45,939 nt of DNA from assembly GCA_003153375.1 (NCBI GenBank), contig PLYM01000088.1:1-45939 (forward strand), read 5' to 3'. Of the stretch, positions 26,948 through 35,273 are shown piece by piece (position 1 is the first letter of the stretch; every line of letters begins with the position of its first letter). The position numbers and the translations under genes were made by a program. Below the pieces are notes generated by a model, which made no database searches, was not told the DNA's origin, and saw nothing but the letters and a program-made list of their open reading frames with translations. This DNA comes from Planctomycetaceae bacterium. GTDB taxonomy: Bacteria > Planctomycetota > Planctomycetia > Pirellulales > PALSA-1355.

Positions 26948-28588
26948 ATGACTGATACTCCTCGACAACCGCTCACCGGTTACGCGCTGCTTCATGATCC
27001 TCATTTCAACAAAGGAAGCGCATTCTCTGAGTCGGAACGCCTTGCTCTGGGCATCGAAGGGCTGCTGCCGCCTGTTCCCGCGACGCTGCAGATTCAAATT
27101 GCCCGCGTAACAATGCAGCTTTCGTTCCTCGACAGTGACCTGCAGAAATACCTCATTCTGTCAGATTTGCTGGCTCGCAACGAGACACTGTACTACGCGG
27201 TGTTAATGTCCGACCCGGCGACGTTCATGCCGCTGGTCTACACACCGACCGTCGGTGAAGCGTGCCAGAAGTTCGACCATTTTCTTCGCGCGCCGCGCGG
27301 CGTGTATCTTCCGATTACCGCACGGGGCCGCTTGGTCGAACTTCTCGGGAATTGGCCCGAGAAGGATGTGCGCTTTATTGTGGTGACTGACGGCGAGCGC
27401 ATTTTGGGCCTCGGCGACCTCGGCGTCGGCGGGATGGGAATCCCCATGGGCAAGCTTTCGCTCTACACAGCTTGCGCCGGCGTGCCCCCGAAGCTTACCC
27501 TGCCGATCACACTCGACGTCGGCACGAACAACGAATCCCTGCTCAATGATCCGCTTTATCTTGGACTGCGCCACCAGCGGGTGCGGGGCGCAGAATACGT
27601 GGCGTTCATAGAAGAATTCGTCCAGGCCGTGCAACAACTATTCCCCAAGTGCTGCCTTCAATGGGAGGACTTCGCAAACTTCAACGCCGTTACCATCCTG
27701 GAAAGATACCGCGATAAGATCTGCACCTACAACGACGACATCCAGGGCACTGCGGCGGTCGCCCTTGCCGGTATCTTTGGTGCCTTGCGCATCTCCAACG
27801 AGCAATTGACCGATCAACGGTTTCTCTTCCTCGGAGCCGGATCGGCGGCTACCGGTATCGCGGAACTGATCAGCGAGGCGATCACACTGGAAGGCGGCAC
27901 GATCGATCAAGGGCGCGCCCGGAATTGGCTCTTCGACGTCAACGGGCTGATGGTCGACTCGCGCAGCGACGTGGCCGACTTCCAAAAGCCCTTTGCCCAC
28001 TCGCACGCGCCCGTGAGCTCCTTCGTCGAGGCAATCGAAGCGATTAAGCCCACTGGCATCATTGGCGTGAGCACGGTGCCAAAGCTCTTCAACCGGCCGG
28101 TGATCGAAGCCATGGCGCGGATCAACAAGCGTCCGATCATTTTTCCCTTCTCAAACCCGACCTCACGGTCTGAATGCACGGCGGAAGAAGCCTACAAATG
28201 GTCCGGTGGCCGGGCCATTTTTGCCAGCGGCAGCCCGTTCCCGCCGGTCGAACTCGACGGCCAAAGATTCATTCCCGGCCAAGGAAACAATGTATATATC
28301 TTTCCTGCGATGGGTATGGCCGTGCTCGCCACTGGGGCCACGCGGGTCACCCAGGCCATGTTCATTAGCGCTGCGAAGGCAGTGGCCGAACAGGTGACAA
28401 ACGCCGATCGTGCCTCAGGCCTGATTTATCCGCCCCAGAGCCACATTCTCGACGCCTCACTCCATACCGCCGCCCGGATTGCCGAACACGTCTTCGACCA
28501 GGGTCTCGCTTCCGTCCCGCGACCGGAAAACATCGACGAGCACGTGCGGGCCGCTGCCTACCGACCGGTTTATTCATCGCCAGTATAA
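26948..28588 (+). CDS. maeA: NAD-dependent malic enzyme
   Basis: The 546-residue protein matches large-subunit malic enzymes of the SfcA/MaeA and eukaryotic type: start GYALLHDPHFNKGSAFSESER, the malic_N signature FMPLVYTPTVGEACQKF, ICTYNDDIQGTAAVALAGI, the nucleotide fold FLFLGAGSAATGIAEL, and the end PFSNPTSRSECTAEEAYKW with PGQGNNVYIFPAMGMA. It oxidatively decarboxylates malate to pyruvate and CO2 in the cytoplasm, with NAD likely the cofactor from family type. ATG 26948 is chosen because it begins the conserved domain; the frame is open from 26876 and the ribosome site is weak. Pyruvate decarboxylase starts 14 bases downstream, so they form one operon and pyruvate can pass straight on. 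Confidence 0.93.
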   Translation: MTDTPRQPLTGYALLHDPHFNKGSAFSESERLALGIEGLLPPVPATLQIQIARVTMQLSFLDSDLQKYLILSDLLARNETLYYAVLMSDPATFMPLVYTPTVGEACQKFDHFLRAPRGVYLPITARGRLVELLGNWPEKDVRFIVVTDGERILGLGDLGVGGMGIPMGKLSLYTACAGVPPKLTLPITLDVGTNNESLLNDPLYLGLRHQRVRGAEYVAFIEEFVQAVQQLFPKCCLQWEDFANFNAVTILERYRDKICTYNDDIQGTAAVALAGIFGALRISNEQLTDQRFLFLGAGSAATGIAELISEAITLEGGTIDQGRARNWLFDVNGLMVDSRSDVADFQKPFAHSHAPVSSFVEAIEAIKPTGIIGVSTVPKLFNRPVIEAMARINKRPIIFPFSNPTSRSECTAEEAYKWSGGRAIFASGSPFPPVELDGQRFIPGQGNNVYIFPAMGMAVLATGATRVTQAMFISAAKAVAEQVTNADRASGLIYPPQSHILDASLHTAARIAEHVFDQGLASVPRPENIDEHVRAAAYRPVYSSPV

Positions 28589-28602
28589 GGAACGCGTTCG
28601 AG

Positions 28603-30315
28603 ATGAACTCGGCCACGAACGAAGTGAAGATGCCGCGAGCCGCGAGCACCGTTGGCGGCCGTCTCGCCAGCCGAATTTTCCAAGCAGGCACGCGAGATTT
28701 CTTCGGCGTGCCAGGCGACTTCAACCTCGTGCTGTTGGATCAGCTTATCGCGCAACCGGGGCTGCGGATGATCGGCTGCTGCAATGAGCTTAACGCAGGC
28801 TACGCTGCCGACGGATATGCCCGCGCCACCGCCGGCCTCTCGGTCGTTGTGGTCACCTACATGGTTGGGGGCCTGAGCGTGATCAACGCCGCAGCCGGGG
28901 CTTACTCCGACGATCTTCCGCTGCTTGTGGTTTCAGGCGGCCCGAACACGCTCGACGCGCCGGCAAATCACCGCGTGCACCACACGATTGGCGAAGCGGA
29001 ACTTTATCAATGCGCGAAGTGTTTTGAGCCCGTGGTAGCCGAGACCCTCATCATCCGCCACCTTGACGACGCCGCTGGCATGATCGACCGCGCAGTAACG
29101 GTTTGCCTTACCCGTCGTAAGCCAGTTTATTTGGAAATTGCCTGCAACCTCGCGGGCATGTCACTTCCGAAACCGACGCCGATTACCCTGCCTCCATCCC
29201 GATCTGCTGCCGACCCGGTTTCGCTCGACGCCGCCGTTGCGGCGCTTACCGCGAGGATCGACGCCGCAGTAAAGCCCGTTCTTGTCGCCGGCGTCAAACT
29301 CCGCTCTGAGAACGCTACTGCCGCCTTTCGCAAGCTTGCTGACGCGCTGGGTTGCGCCGTCGCGGTCATGCCCGATGCAAAGGGACTTTTCCCAGAGAGT
29401 CATCCCGCGTTCGTCGGGACATATTGGGGCGAAGTCAGCAGTCTGAATTGTGCGGAAGTGGTCGAGTCGAGCGACTGCCAACTTTTTGCCGGTCCAATGT
29501 TCAGCGACTACTCCACAGCGGGCTGGACGACGCTCACACCTCCATCGAAACTCGTCCACGCTGGACCCGATTTCATGCGCATGGATAGCGCGGAATTTAC
29601 CGGCCTGCGGCTGGACTCCTTGCTTGATCGGCTCGCGTCAAAGGTCGCAAGAAACGCCGCGAGCCTGACCAGCTACCGACGCCTGCACATCCCGGCCGCC
29701 CTAGAGGCGGCGGCCCCGGAAGAAGCATCGCTTTCGCTCAAAGAGCTTCGCCGACAGGTTCAGTTGCTGCTTGCCGCGAACACTGACCTCGTGTTGGAAA
29801 CCGGTGACTCGTGGTTCAACGGACAGAAGCTGCATCTACCCGACGGTGCCTGCTACCACTTTCAGATGCAATACGGTTCCATCGGCTGGGCCACCGGCGC
29901 CACACTGGGCATCAGCTTGGGAGGGGGCGCCGAACGCCGCACTGTCGCGCTGATCGGAGATGGCTCGTTTCAGCTCACGGCGCAAGAGGTCTCGACAATG
30001 ATTCGCCACGGAGCAAATCCCATCATTTTTATCATCAACAATCGCGGCTATACGATCGAGGTCGAGATCCACGACGGCCCCTACAATAACATTAAGAACT
30101 GGGATTACGCAGGCTTGGTTGAAGTGTTCAATGCCGGCGAAGGCAACGGGCTTGGACTGAGCGCCGAAACTGCCGGAGAGCTCGCCGCTTCCATCGAGCG
30201 CGCAAAATCGCATGCGGGGCTGGCGCTGATCGAATGCGTGCTCGACCGCGACGATTGCACCGCCGAGTTGCTCGCATGGGGCAGCCGCGTTGCTGCCGCG
30301 AACGCGCGCCGCTAA
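28603..30315 (+). CDS. pdc: Pyruvate decarboxylase (thiamine diphosphate enzyme)
   Basis: The 570-residue protein has the PDC family features in order: DFFGVPGDFNLVLLDQL, the cofactor-activating Glu in CNELNAGYAADGYAR near residue 60, the active-site His pair in NHRVHHTIGEAE, and the ThDP/Mg motif GDGSFQLTAQEVSTMIRHG...IINNRGYTIE (from about residue 452) followed by GPYNNIKNWDYAGL. The HH pair and GYTIExxIHDGPYN favour 2-keto acid decarboxylases acting on pyruvate; indolepyruvate or phenylpyruvate decarboxylase is the main alternative. The product would be acetaldehyde and CO2. AAGGA about ten bases before ATG supports the start. It is the second gene of the malic enzyme operon. No alcohol or aldehyde dehydrogenase is in the window. 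PDC is uncommon in bacteria. Confidence 0.9.
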   Translation: MNSATNEVKMPRAASTVGGRLASRIFQAGTRDFFGVPGDFNLVLLDQLIAQPGLRMIGCCNELNAGYAADGYARATAGLSVVVVTYMVGGLSVINAAAGAYSDDLPLLVVSGGPNTLDAPANHRVHHTIGEAELYQCAKCFEPVVAETLIIRHLDDAAGMIDRAVTVCLTRRKPVYLEIACNLAGMSLPKPTPITLPPSRSAADPVSLDAAVAALTARIDAAVKPVLVAGVKLRSENATAAFRKLADALGCAVAVMPDAKGLFPESHPAFVGTYWGEVSSLNCAEVVESSDCQLFAGPMFSDYSTAGWTTLTPPSKLVHAGPDFMRMDSAEFTGLRLDSLLDRLASKVARNAASLTSYRRLHIPAALEAAAPEEASLSLKELRRQVQLLLAANTDLVLETGDSWFNGQKLHLPDGACYHFQMQYGSIGWATGATLGISLGGGAERRTVALIGDGSFQLTAQEVSTMIRHGANPIIFIINNRGYTIEVEIHDGPYNNIKNWDYAGLVEVFNAGEGNGLGLSAETAGELAASIERAKSHAGLALIECVLDRDDCTAELLAWGSRVAAANARR

Positions 30316-30401
30316 TTTCAGCCAATCACACACCGTTCGATTGCTGCGGCTTGCAGCAGCCGAAGCAGAGGGGATGGCGACGAAGGACGCGGGCCAGTCC
30401 G

Positions 30402-30692
30402 TCAGGTTCCTTGGCAATGAATCAAGTCAAGGAGACCAGGCACCGTTGGGACCGCACTTGGCCCGGCTGGCTGTGCTGCGCTGCTTGCCGCTGGGATAGG
30501 CGCTGGCGGCTGGTTCGGGCTATGGCTCTGGTTGTGTCGCAGCTCGAGCGCGATGGGGCGGCTAGTCTCGAGTGTTTTAAGCGACCCGAGAACGGCCATG
30601 CCGATTAGTGCCACAATCGCCGCATACTCGATGGCCATTGCGCCATGCTCGGATCTCGCGAACTGCCGGATTATTGCCTTGAGCGTTCGCAT
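30402..30692 (-). CDS. Flp-family type IVb pilin
   Basis: The sequence MRTLKAIIRQFARSEHGAMAIEYAAIVALIGMAVLGSLKTLET has the Flp prepilin pattern: short basic leader, processing site G-AMAIEYA with Glu+5 and Tyr+6, then one hydrophobic helix. A prepilin peptidase (TadV/CpaA type) would cut after Gly and the helix would pack into a Tad pilus. The C-terminal Pro/Ala/Ser tail is longer than in typical 50-70 residue Flp pilins. GAGAAG just before ATG 30692 supports this start; a GTG at 30704 is possible. It faces the PDC gene and is divergent from the DUF4114/TadE cluster, to which it probably belongs. Confidence 0.8.
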   Translation of the reverse strand: MRTLKAIIRQFARSEHGAMAIEYAAIVALIGMAVLGSLKTLETSRPIALELRHNQSHSPNQPPAPIPAASSAAQPAGPSAVPTVPGLLDLIHCQGT

Positions 30693-30792
30693 GGCTCTTC
30701 TCACTGCGGCGGGTTGTGGAATTGTCGTCGAATTTAGTCACCAAAAGATAGCTCGCCCTTGAGGCAAAACGGTTAACTCGCCCATTAAAAAA

Positions 30793-30822
30793 CACCCGCT
30801 CAGCAACAAAGCCAAGCGGGTG
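30793..30822 (-). terminator. Intrinsic terminator, minus strand
   Basis: Arms CACCCGCT (30793-30800) and AGCGGGTG (30815-30822) pair perfectly with a 14-nt loop; on the minus strand six T follow. It lies 46 bases below the end of the small membrane-protein frame and above the pilin gene. Confidence 0.8.
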
Positions 30823-30867
30823 CGCGAATGGTCCGCCAGCGGGAGCCACCGCCAGCGGCTTAGAAGT

Positions 30868-31047
30868 TTAAGACACGATTGGCCCCTCGGCCGGCTGGCC
30901 AAGGATTGAGCAGGCGCCTACGAGCGTCCCAGCAGCTATCGCTCGGCTTTTTCGCCGTTTTAGGGCTAGCTGTATGAACGGAATCGCAATCGCCGCGATG
31001 ACGCAGGTCCAAAGCAAGACCGCTAATAGCTAGCCAAGTTGCTTCAT
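30868..31047 (-). pseudogene. Small membrane protein frame interrupted by an amber codon
   Basis: From ATG 31047 the frame reads MKQLG, then TAG (31030-31032), then LLAVLLWTCVIAAIAIPFIQLALKRR and a tail with LVGACSILGQPAEGP ending in TAA at 30868. The hydrophobic run followed by KRRK is a clean membrane helix with an inside-positive tail, and a good terminator lies 46 bases below, so a transcribed gene is plausible. The amber codon either disables it, or translation starts later at TTG (codon 11). No family recognised. The gene sits between the Flp pilin and the divergent DUF4114 gene. Confidence 0.45.
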
Positions 31048-31161
31048 GGCCCTGAATCTTCCAGCGGCCACTTGGCTGCCCGTAAATTGAGAACAGTCGG
31101 AAAAGTCGAATTGCTCGCGATGGCAGCGTGGCGAAAACTCTCAGCTACTTCGCGACTGATT

Positions 31162-31189
31162 TTGACAACCCGGGAATCCGACATAGTTT
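31162..31189 (+). promoter_or_regulatory. Possible sigma-70 promoter
   Basis: TTGACA (31162-31167), 16 bases, then TAGTTT (31184-31189). The -35 is perfect and the -10 poor. It lies about 115 bases before the DUF4114-like gene in an AT-rich stretch. Confidence 0.35.
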
Positions 31190-31304
31190 TCAATATTAAT
31201 TACCGATTGCCGACAATTTTGAACGCATTTATTAGAACATCGTGCCCGCGTACGTCGGACCAAGGAACCAGCGGCTGACGTGCAGGACCCCAGGAGAAGT
31301 GACC

Positions 31305-32093
31305 ATGAAAACCTCGTACCCGATTCTTTTTATCGGCCTTTCGGTGGCGATGCTCACCGCCACCCCGGCTTCTGCACAGACCCAATCGAAATACCAGATT
31401 GCCGCTTCACAGTATATGCCGGCGCTGGTGGGGCCAGCGTTCCTGACAGGCACAGATACTGCGTCGGCCAGTTTTAGCAACGGATACCTCACAAATTATC
31501 TGAACATCGTGAAGTCAAAGCTGCCGGAGTCAGTGGCCTTTACGGGCATCGGCCTGAATCAGCTCGACGCTAAGCGGCTGTACTTTCAGTTTGCTTACGC
31601 GCCGCGGGTCTACTTCTTGTACGAGGGAGCCTGTTACCAGGACGCCCTGGGTTGCACCATCGCGACGGTCAGCGCTCCGACCAACAAACCGACTTCGGGC
31701 ACACCCTACACACTCTTCCCGAAAGTGCATTGTAGCATCAGCCCCGTTTGCGCGACTGGCTCAGGCATTCGCTCGGCTTCAGAGCCGCTTTATTTCGGAG
31801 ACTTCGTCCAGTTACCAACCGTGCAAGTTGGTCAGCAGTTGGCGTTTTTCGTGATGGCTAATCTCGACGGCACCGGCAATCCGGCCGACACATGGTACAA
31901 CGGCAGCACCAACAACTCGGACGGTTTTCAGCACATGATCGCCTTTTTCCCGGACAACAGCCAGTATGTCATCATTGGCTTTGAAGACATGGCAAACGGT
32001 GGCGACCAGGACTGCAACGATGTCATGTTCGTGGTCGACGTCGGGCCGAATAATGCCGCCGCCTGGCGAGTCCCCAGCGGCATGCCGAAATAA
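31305..32093 (+). CDS. Exported DUF4114-like protein
   Basis: Start MKTSYPILFIGLSVAMLTATPASA is a signal peptide cut after ASA. The mature 240 residues are beta-rich; the end has FQHMIAFFPDNSQYVIIGFE followed by DMANGGDQDCNDVMFVVDVG, which matches the DUF4114 pattern FEDxxGGGDxDxNDxxF, an acidic, probably calcium-binding loop found in extracellular proteins. Four Cys in the middle (GACYQDALGC, KVHCSISPVC) could form disulfides. AGGAG eight bases before ATG 31305 fixes the start. It precedes the TadE/TadG genes on the same strand with a 135-base gap holding a palindrome, so it may share their surface role. Confidence 0.75.
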   Translation: MKTSYPILFIGLSVAMLTATPASAQTQSKYQIAASQYMPALVGPAFLTGTDTASASFSNGYLTNYLNIVKSKLPESVAFTGIGLNQLDAKRLYFQFAYAPRVYFLYEGACYQDALGCTIATVSAPTNKPTSGTPYTLFPKVHCSISPVCATGSGIRSASEPLYFGDFVQLPTVQVGQQLAFFVMANLDGTGNPADTWYNGSTNNSDGFQHMIAFFPDNSQYVIIGFEDMANGGDQDCNDVMFVVDVGPNNAAAWRVPSGMPK

Positions 32094-32131
32094 GTGGCGA
32101 GCCAAGGCCAACAGCGTCATGACACAATAAA

Positions 32132-32145
32132 CCAGCGGCCGCTGG
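32132..32145. promoter_or_regulatory. 14-bp palindrome between DUF4114 gene and tadE
   Basis: CCAGCGGCCGCTGG is fully self-complementary, in the gap between two co-directional genes. No T-run follows, so it is not a classic terminator. Confidence 0.3.
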
Positions 32146-32228
32146 AACCCCAGATTTCAGTCGCGCCAATTCATTTGGATACGTGCGTAAAGTGGGTTGG
32201 AGCGAGCTAGAGAACAGGAAGCCGAAGT

Positions 32229-32687
32229 ATGCCAAGCACCGAGAGGGTAATTTCATGCCGACAGCGGCGATCGCGACGTGTCCCGTCAGATCGCCGCCGC
32301 GGAGTCGCGGCGGTGGAACTTGCCATATGCTTGCCGATTCTTGTGGCGGTCGGCTTTGGAATGATTGAGACCTGCAACGTCGTATTCGTGAAGGCGCGGT
32401 TGCAATCGGCAGCTTTCGAATCGGTTCGCCTCGCCACGCGCCCCACCACGGCCACCAACCTGGCCGCTACCGCACCTCAGGTGCAGGCAAGTTGCAACAC
32501 GTTGCTCACACAACTGGGAGTCCAAGGGGCCACGGTTGTGATCAGTCCCAGCAGCTTGGCTAACCTGGCCCCGCAGACCCTTGTCACTGTGACCATCTCG
32601 GCTCCCTTTTCGCAGAATTCGGTAACGTCGATGGTCGTAAGCAAGTCACTCGCTGTGAGTGCCTCGGCCACGATGATCATAGAATAA
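32229..32687 (+). CDS. TadE-like pseudopilin
   Basis: The basic start is followed by RRGVAAVELAICLPILVAVGFGMIETCNVVFVKARLQSAAFESVR, the TadE signature: a cleavage G, the AAVELAI segment with Glu+5, and a membrane helix. TadE-like proteins are processed by a prepilin peptidase and act as minor pilins in Tad pilus assembly. The remaining ~85 residues are a small beta domain. AGGA about nine bases before ATG supports the start. The TadG-like gene begins 10 bases after its stop, showing an operon. Confidence 0.85.
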   Translation: MPSTERVISCRQRRSRRVPSDRRRGVAAVELAICLPILVAVGFGMIETCNVVFVKARLQSAAFESVRLATRPTTATNLAATAPQVQASCNTLLTQLGVQGATVVISPSSLANLAPQTLVTVTISAPFSQNSVTSMVVSKSLAVSASATMIIE

Positions 32688-32697
32688 GGTTGTCCGC

Positions 32698-33864
32698 ATG
32701 TCTTGCCCACCAGGCCACATCCGCCGCTGCAGGCCAGATCGCCGCGGCGCCATTACGGTACTTGTCGCGATCATGATTCCCGTGCTACTGGTATTGGCGG
32801 CATTCGCCGTTAACGTCACTTACATGCAGATGGTGCGGGAGCAGCTGCGGGTGACGTGCGACGCCTCGGCCAAGGCCGCGCTCGTCAACTTCGGTGCCAC
32901 ACAGCAGCAATCTTCCGCGATTGCCCTGGCCCAAACTCTGGCGAGCCAAAACCTCGTCGCGGGGCAAACGCTAACCATTAACTCCACAAACCTGTTGTTC
33001 GGCAATGCGACGAAGGGGTCGGGCGGCGTCTACACCTTCAGCTCGGGCGTCTCGCCGCTGAACAGCGTTCAGTTGACGGGAAATATCGCCGCGCCACTGT
33101 TCATGACCACGTTTTTAGCAAAAAACAGCTTCAGTCCGACGCAGGTGTCGCTTGTTACCCGCATAAGCCACGATATCTGCCTGGTGCTCGATCGGTCCGC
33201 TTCGATGGCGTTCGACCTAAGCGTCAACGAATTCAATTACCCGGCTGACGTCGCCACAGGAAGGAATCCACTGCAGTGCTACTTCACTCCGCCCAGCACC
33301 ACAGCCAGCCGGTGGGCATCGCTGACCCAAGCGGTCAATAGTTTTGTGAGCGTGCTGCAAGCCCGCAATCTCGATGTGCACCTCGCCCTCGCGACGTACG
33401 CCGAGGCGTATACCTTCGGCACCTATAGTGCCACAGAGGCTACGCTCGACGTGCAGCTCACCAACAACTTCAGCCCTACTCTCCTTGCCATGAACAACTA
33501 CGGTCAGAATCCGCTGCTGGGAGACACGAATATCGCAGCCGGTCTGGCCCTCGCGCAGGGAGAGTTGACTGGGCTCCGTGCACGAGTTACCGCCAATCGC
33601 ACAATCATCTTGCTCACCGACGGCGTAGCGACCACGGGGAATACTGACATTCCCGGCATTGCGCTTTCGTACCGGCAGGCTAACAACATTGTCATGCACA
33701 CCATTACCTTCAGTGCTGAGGCGGGCACTCCCAGTGCGCAAGCCGCTATGCAGGGAGCTGCCACCAATGGTAACGGCATGTATTTCTACGCTCCGACTTC
33801 CGCCCAATTGCAGACGGCCTTTCAAACCATCGCAGACAGCCTGCCGGCCGTGCTGATTCAATAA
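32698..33864 (+). CDS. TadG-like protein with von Willebrand A domain
   Basis: Start RRGAITVLVAIMIPVLLVLAAFAVNVTYMQMVREQLRVTCDASAKAAL is the Tad/TadG-like N-terminus with one membrane helix. From about residue 158 a VWA domain follows, with a MIDAS set: DRSAS (LVLDRSASMAF), the Thr of GDTNIAAGL, and Asp in ILLTDGVATTG. VWA domains bind ligands through a metal ion, so adhesion or assembly at the surface is likely. The start ATG is preceded by AAGG nine bases above. It lies between two TadE-like genes in one operon, with 15 bases to the next gene if that starts at 33880. Confidence 0.85.
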   Translation: MSCPPGHIRRCRPDRRGAITVLVAIMIPVLLVLAAFAVNVTYMQMVREQLRVTCDASAKAALVNFGATQQQSSAIALAQTLASQNLVAGQTLTINSTNLLFGNATKGSGGVYTFSSGVSPLNSVQLTGNIAAPLFMTTFLAKNSFSPTQVSLVTRISHDICLVLDRSASMAFDLSVNEFNYPADVATGRNPLQCYFTPPSTTASRWASLTQAVNSFVSVLQARNLDVHLALATYAEAYTFGTYSATEATLDVQLTNNFSPTLLAMNNYGQNPLLGDTNIAAGLALAQGELTGLRARVTANRTIILLTDGVATTGNTDIPGIALSYRQANNIVMHTITFSAEAGTPSAQAAMQGAATNGNGMYFYAPTSAQLQTAFQTIADSLPAVLIQ

Positions 33865-33879
33865 GTGTCGCGAGCTCTG

Positions 33880-34341
33880 ATGAAGATGAATCCCTGTTAC
33901 GCTCCTAAAACGCGGCACAACATGAATCGCCAGCGACGAACAATTTGCCTTCGCCGCGGTGCTGCGGCTGTCGAATTCGCTCTCTGCGTGCCGATTCTGT
34001 TCACCTTCGTGTTTGGCATCATTGAGATTTCGCGGATGGCACAGATCCAACACACCGTGCGCGAAGCGGCTCTCGAGGGGGCGCGGGCCGGCGTTGCGAT
34101 TGACGCCGTCACGGCAGATGTCATGAACAAGGCGACGAGCATCACCGGTGCCGTGGGCATCGTGAGTCCTACAATCACCGTCACTCCCAACCCCATCACA
34201 TACACCAGTCCGACGGTTTCCGTGACGGTTTCCGCGGATTCGGCGAAGAACGGCTGGCTAATGAAGCTCTTTACCGTGGGTCAGCCGATTACTGGCAGTA
34301 TCACCATGACTCGTGAAGTTCAAGCGGTATCAGTTCCGTAG
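33880..34341 (+). CDS. Second TadE-like pseudopilin
   Basis: RRGAAAVEFALCVPILFTFVFGIIEISRMAQIQHTVREAALEGARAGV is a textbook TadE start: G|AAAVEFAL with Glu+5, then one helix, then the EGAR motif. The rest is Thr/Val/Ser-rich (TITVTPNPITYTSPTVSVTV), a beta domain ending SITMTREVQ. Starts at GTG 33865, ATG 33880 and ATG 33922 are all possible; none has a strong ribosome site and 33880 is my choice. It is the last gene of the tadE-tadG-tadE operon; pilus ATPase, platform and secretin genes are not in the window. Confidence 0.85.
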   Translation: MKMNPCYAPKTRHNMNRQRRTICLRRGAAAVEFALCVPILFTFVFGIIEISRMAQIQHTVREAALEGARAGVAIDAVTADVMNKATSITGAVGIVSPTITVTPNPITYTSPTVSVTVSADSAKNGWLMKLFTVGQPITGSITMTREVQAVSVP

Positions 34342-35273
34342 CACTGTCGCCCAACGCTCAGGCGGCGGCAAGATCGACGTCGCCTTCGCAACGCTGCTGA
34401 CAAACTTTTGCAATTCGCCAAGTGATTGCCGGCAGACGGGTCTGTATCCCGATGAAATCCGCAACGTGTCATTATCTCCGTCTGACACCGCATCGCGTCG
34501 ATGGAGACCAAAGCGCCCGAAAGCTCGATGATTTCCAGCAACTTGGGTAATCGACGGTAACCAGTCTTCTATAAGTGCCGGTCAGGGGACATATTGCCCC
34601 AGCTGCACCTGCTGGCCACGACGCGATCGATGGTCTCATCCTCATCGTAAATTAGTGCATTCAGTGGGCTGGGCCACCATTTCCGCTATCTGCTTCATGA
34701 TGTCCGACGTTTCCGCAGCAAGTTCGGCTCGTTCGCAGGGCAATTGGAAACAACCAGGCACCTCTCGCGGCGCGGCACATAGAATGTGACATTGACCCGG
34801 CCGGGGTGTTTCCGACCGCGTCGCGTGTTGAGTCTCCAGTCGGGGCTGCGGGGCTGCGCCCCTCCCTCCGACTCAACACGCGAACCAAAAAAGAACCGAT
34901 TCTCTCACAGACACTGGTACTGAAATCGGGAGGGGGTCAATCACCTGTGACGAAGTGCTGGACCTGGCCTATGGCTGACGGGGATTGCCCGTGGCCGTTC
35001 ACAGTCATCAAGTCGCAATGCTAGGTCTCGAAGGAATTCCACTGCTGGGAGAAGTCGTTGACCGGGGATTCTGACTCCCCGCCGGCATTGGGAGACGAAA
35101 CCAAACCATCGAAGCCGAGGCGCATGATCACGCGCCGCATCAAGAATAATGACCACTTGTCGAGATCAGGGCAGACATGTTTCGCCGATTGCGGTACCCG
35201 TTGACTACCACCAGCAGCATGGCACCGCCTTCGCGTTAATGCCGCTGGCGGCCTGTCGCTAGTTCGCAGTTGA
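34342..35273. other. 930-nt region without a supported gene
   Basis: The gap lies between the Tad-like operon and the convergent NRPS gene. Short frames (for example minus 34661-34888) show no motif. The notable feature is the long inverted repeat at 34822-34882. Nothing else could be supported. Confidence 0.5.
34822..34882. repeat. Perfect 12-bp inverted repeat with G/C-rich loop
   Basis: CGCGTGTTGAGT (34822-34833) and ACTCAACACGCG (34871-34882) pair exactly; the 37-nt loop contains GGGGCTGCGGGGCTGCGCCCC, which folds on itself. No T-run follows on either strand, so it is not a simple terminator; it may be a structured RNA or a small mobile or REP-like element. Confidence 0.6.

Noticed and set aside
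26515-26955. Plus-strand frames upstream of malic enzyme
   Set aside because: They have no motifs, are Arg/Gly-rich and overlap the start of the malic enzyme gene.
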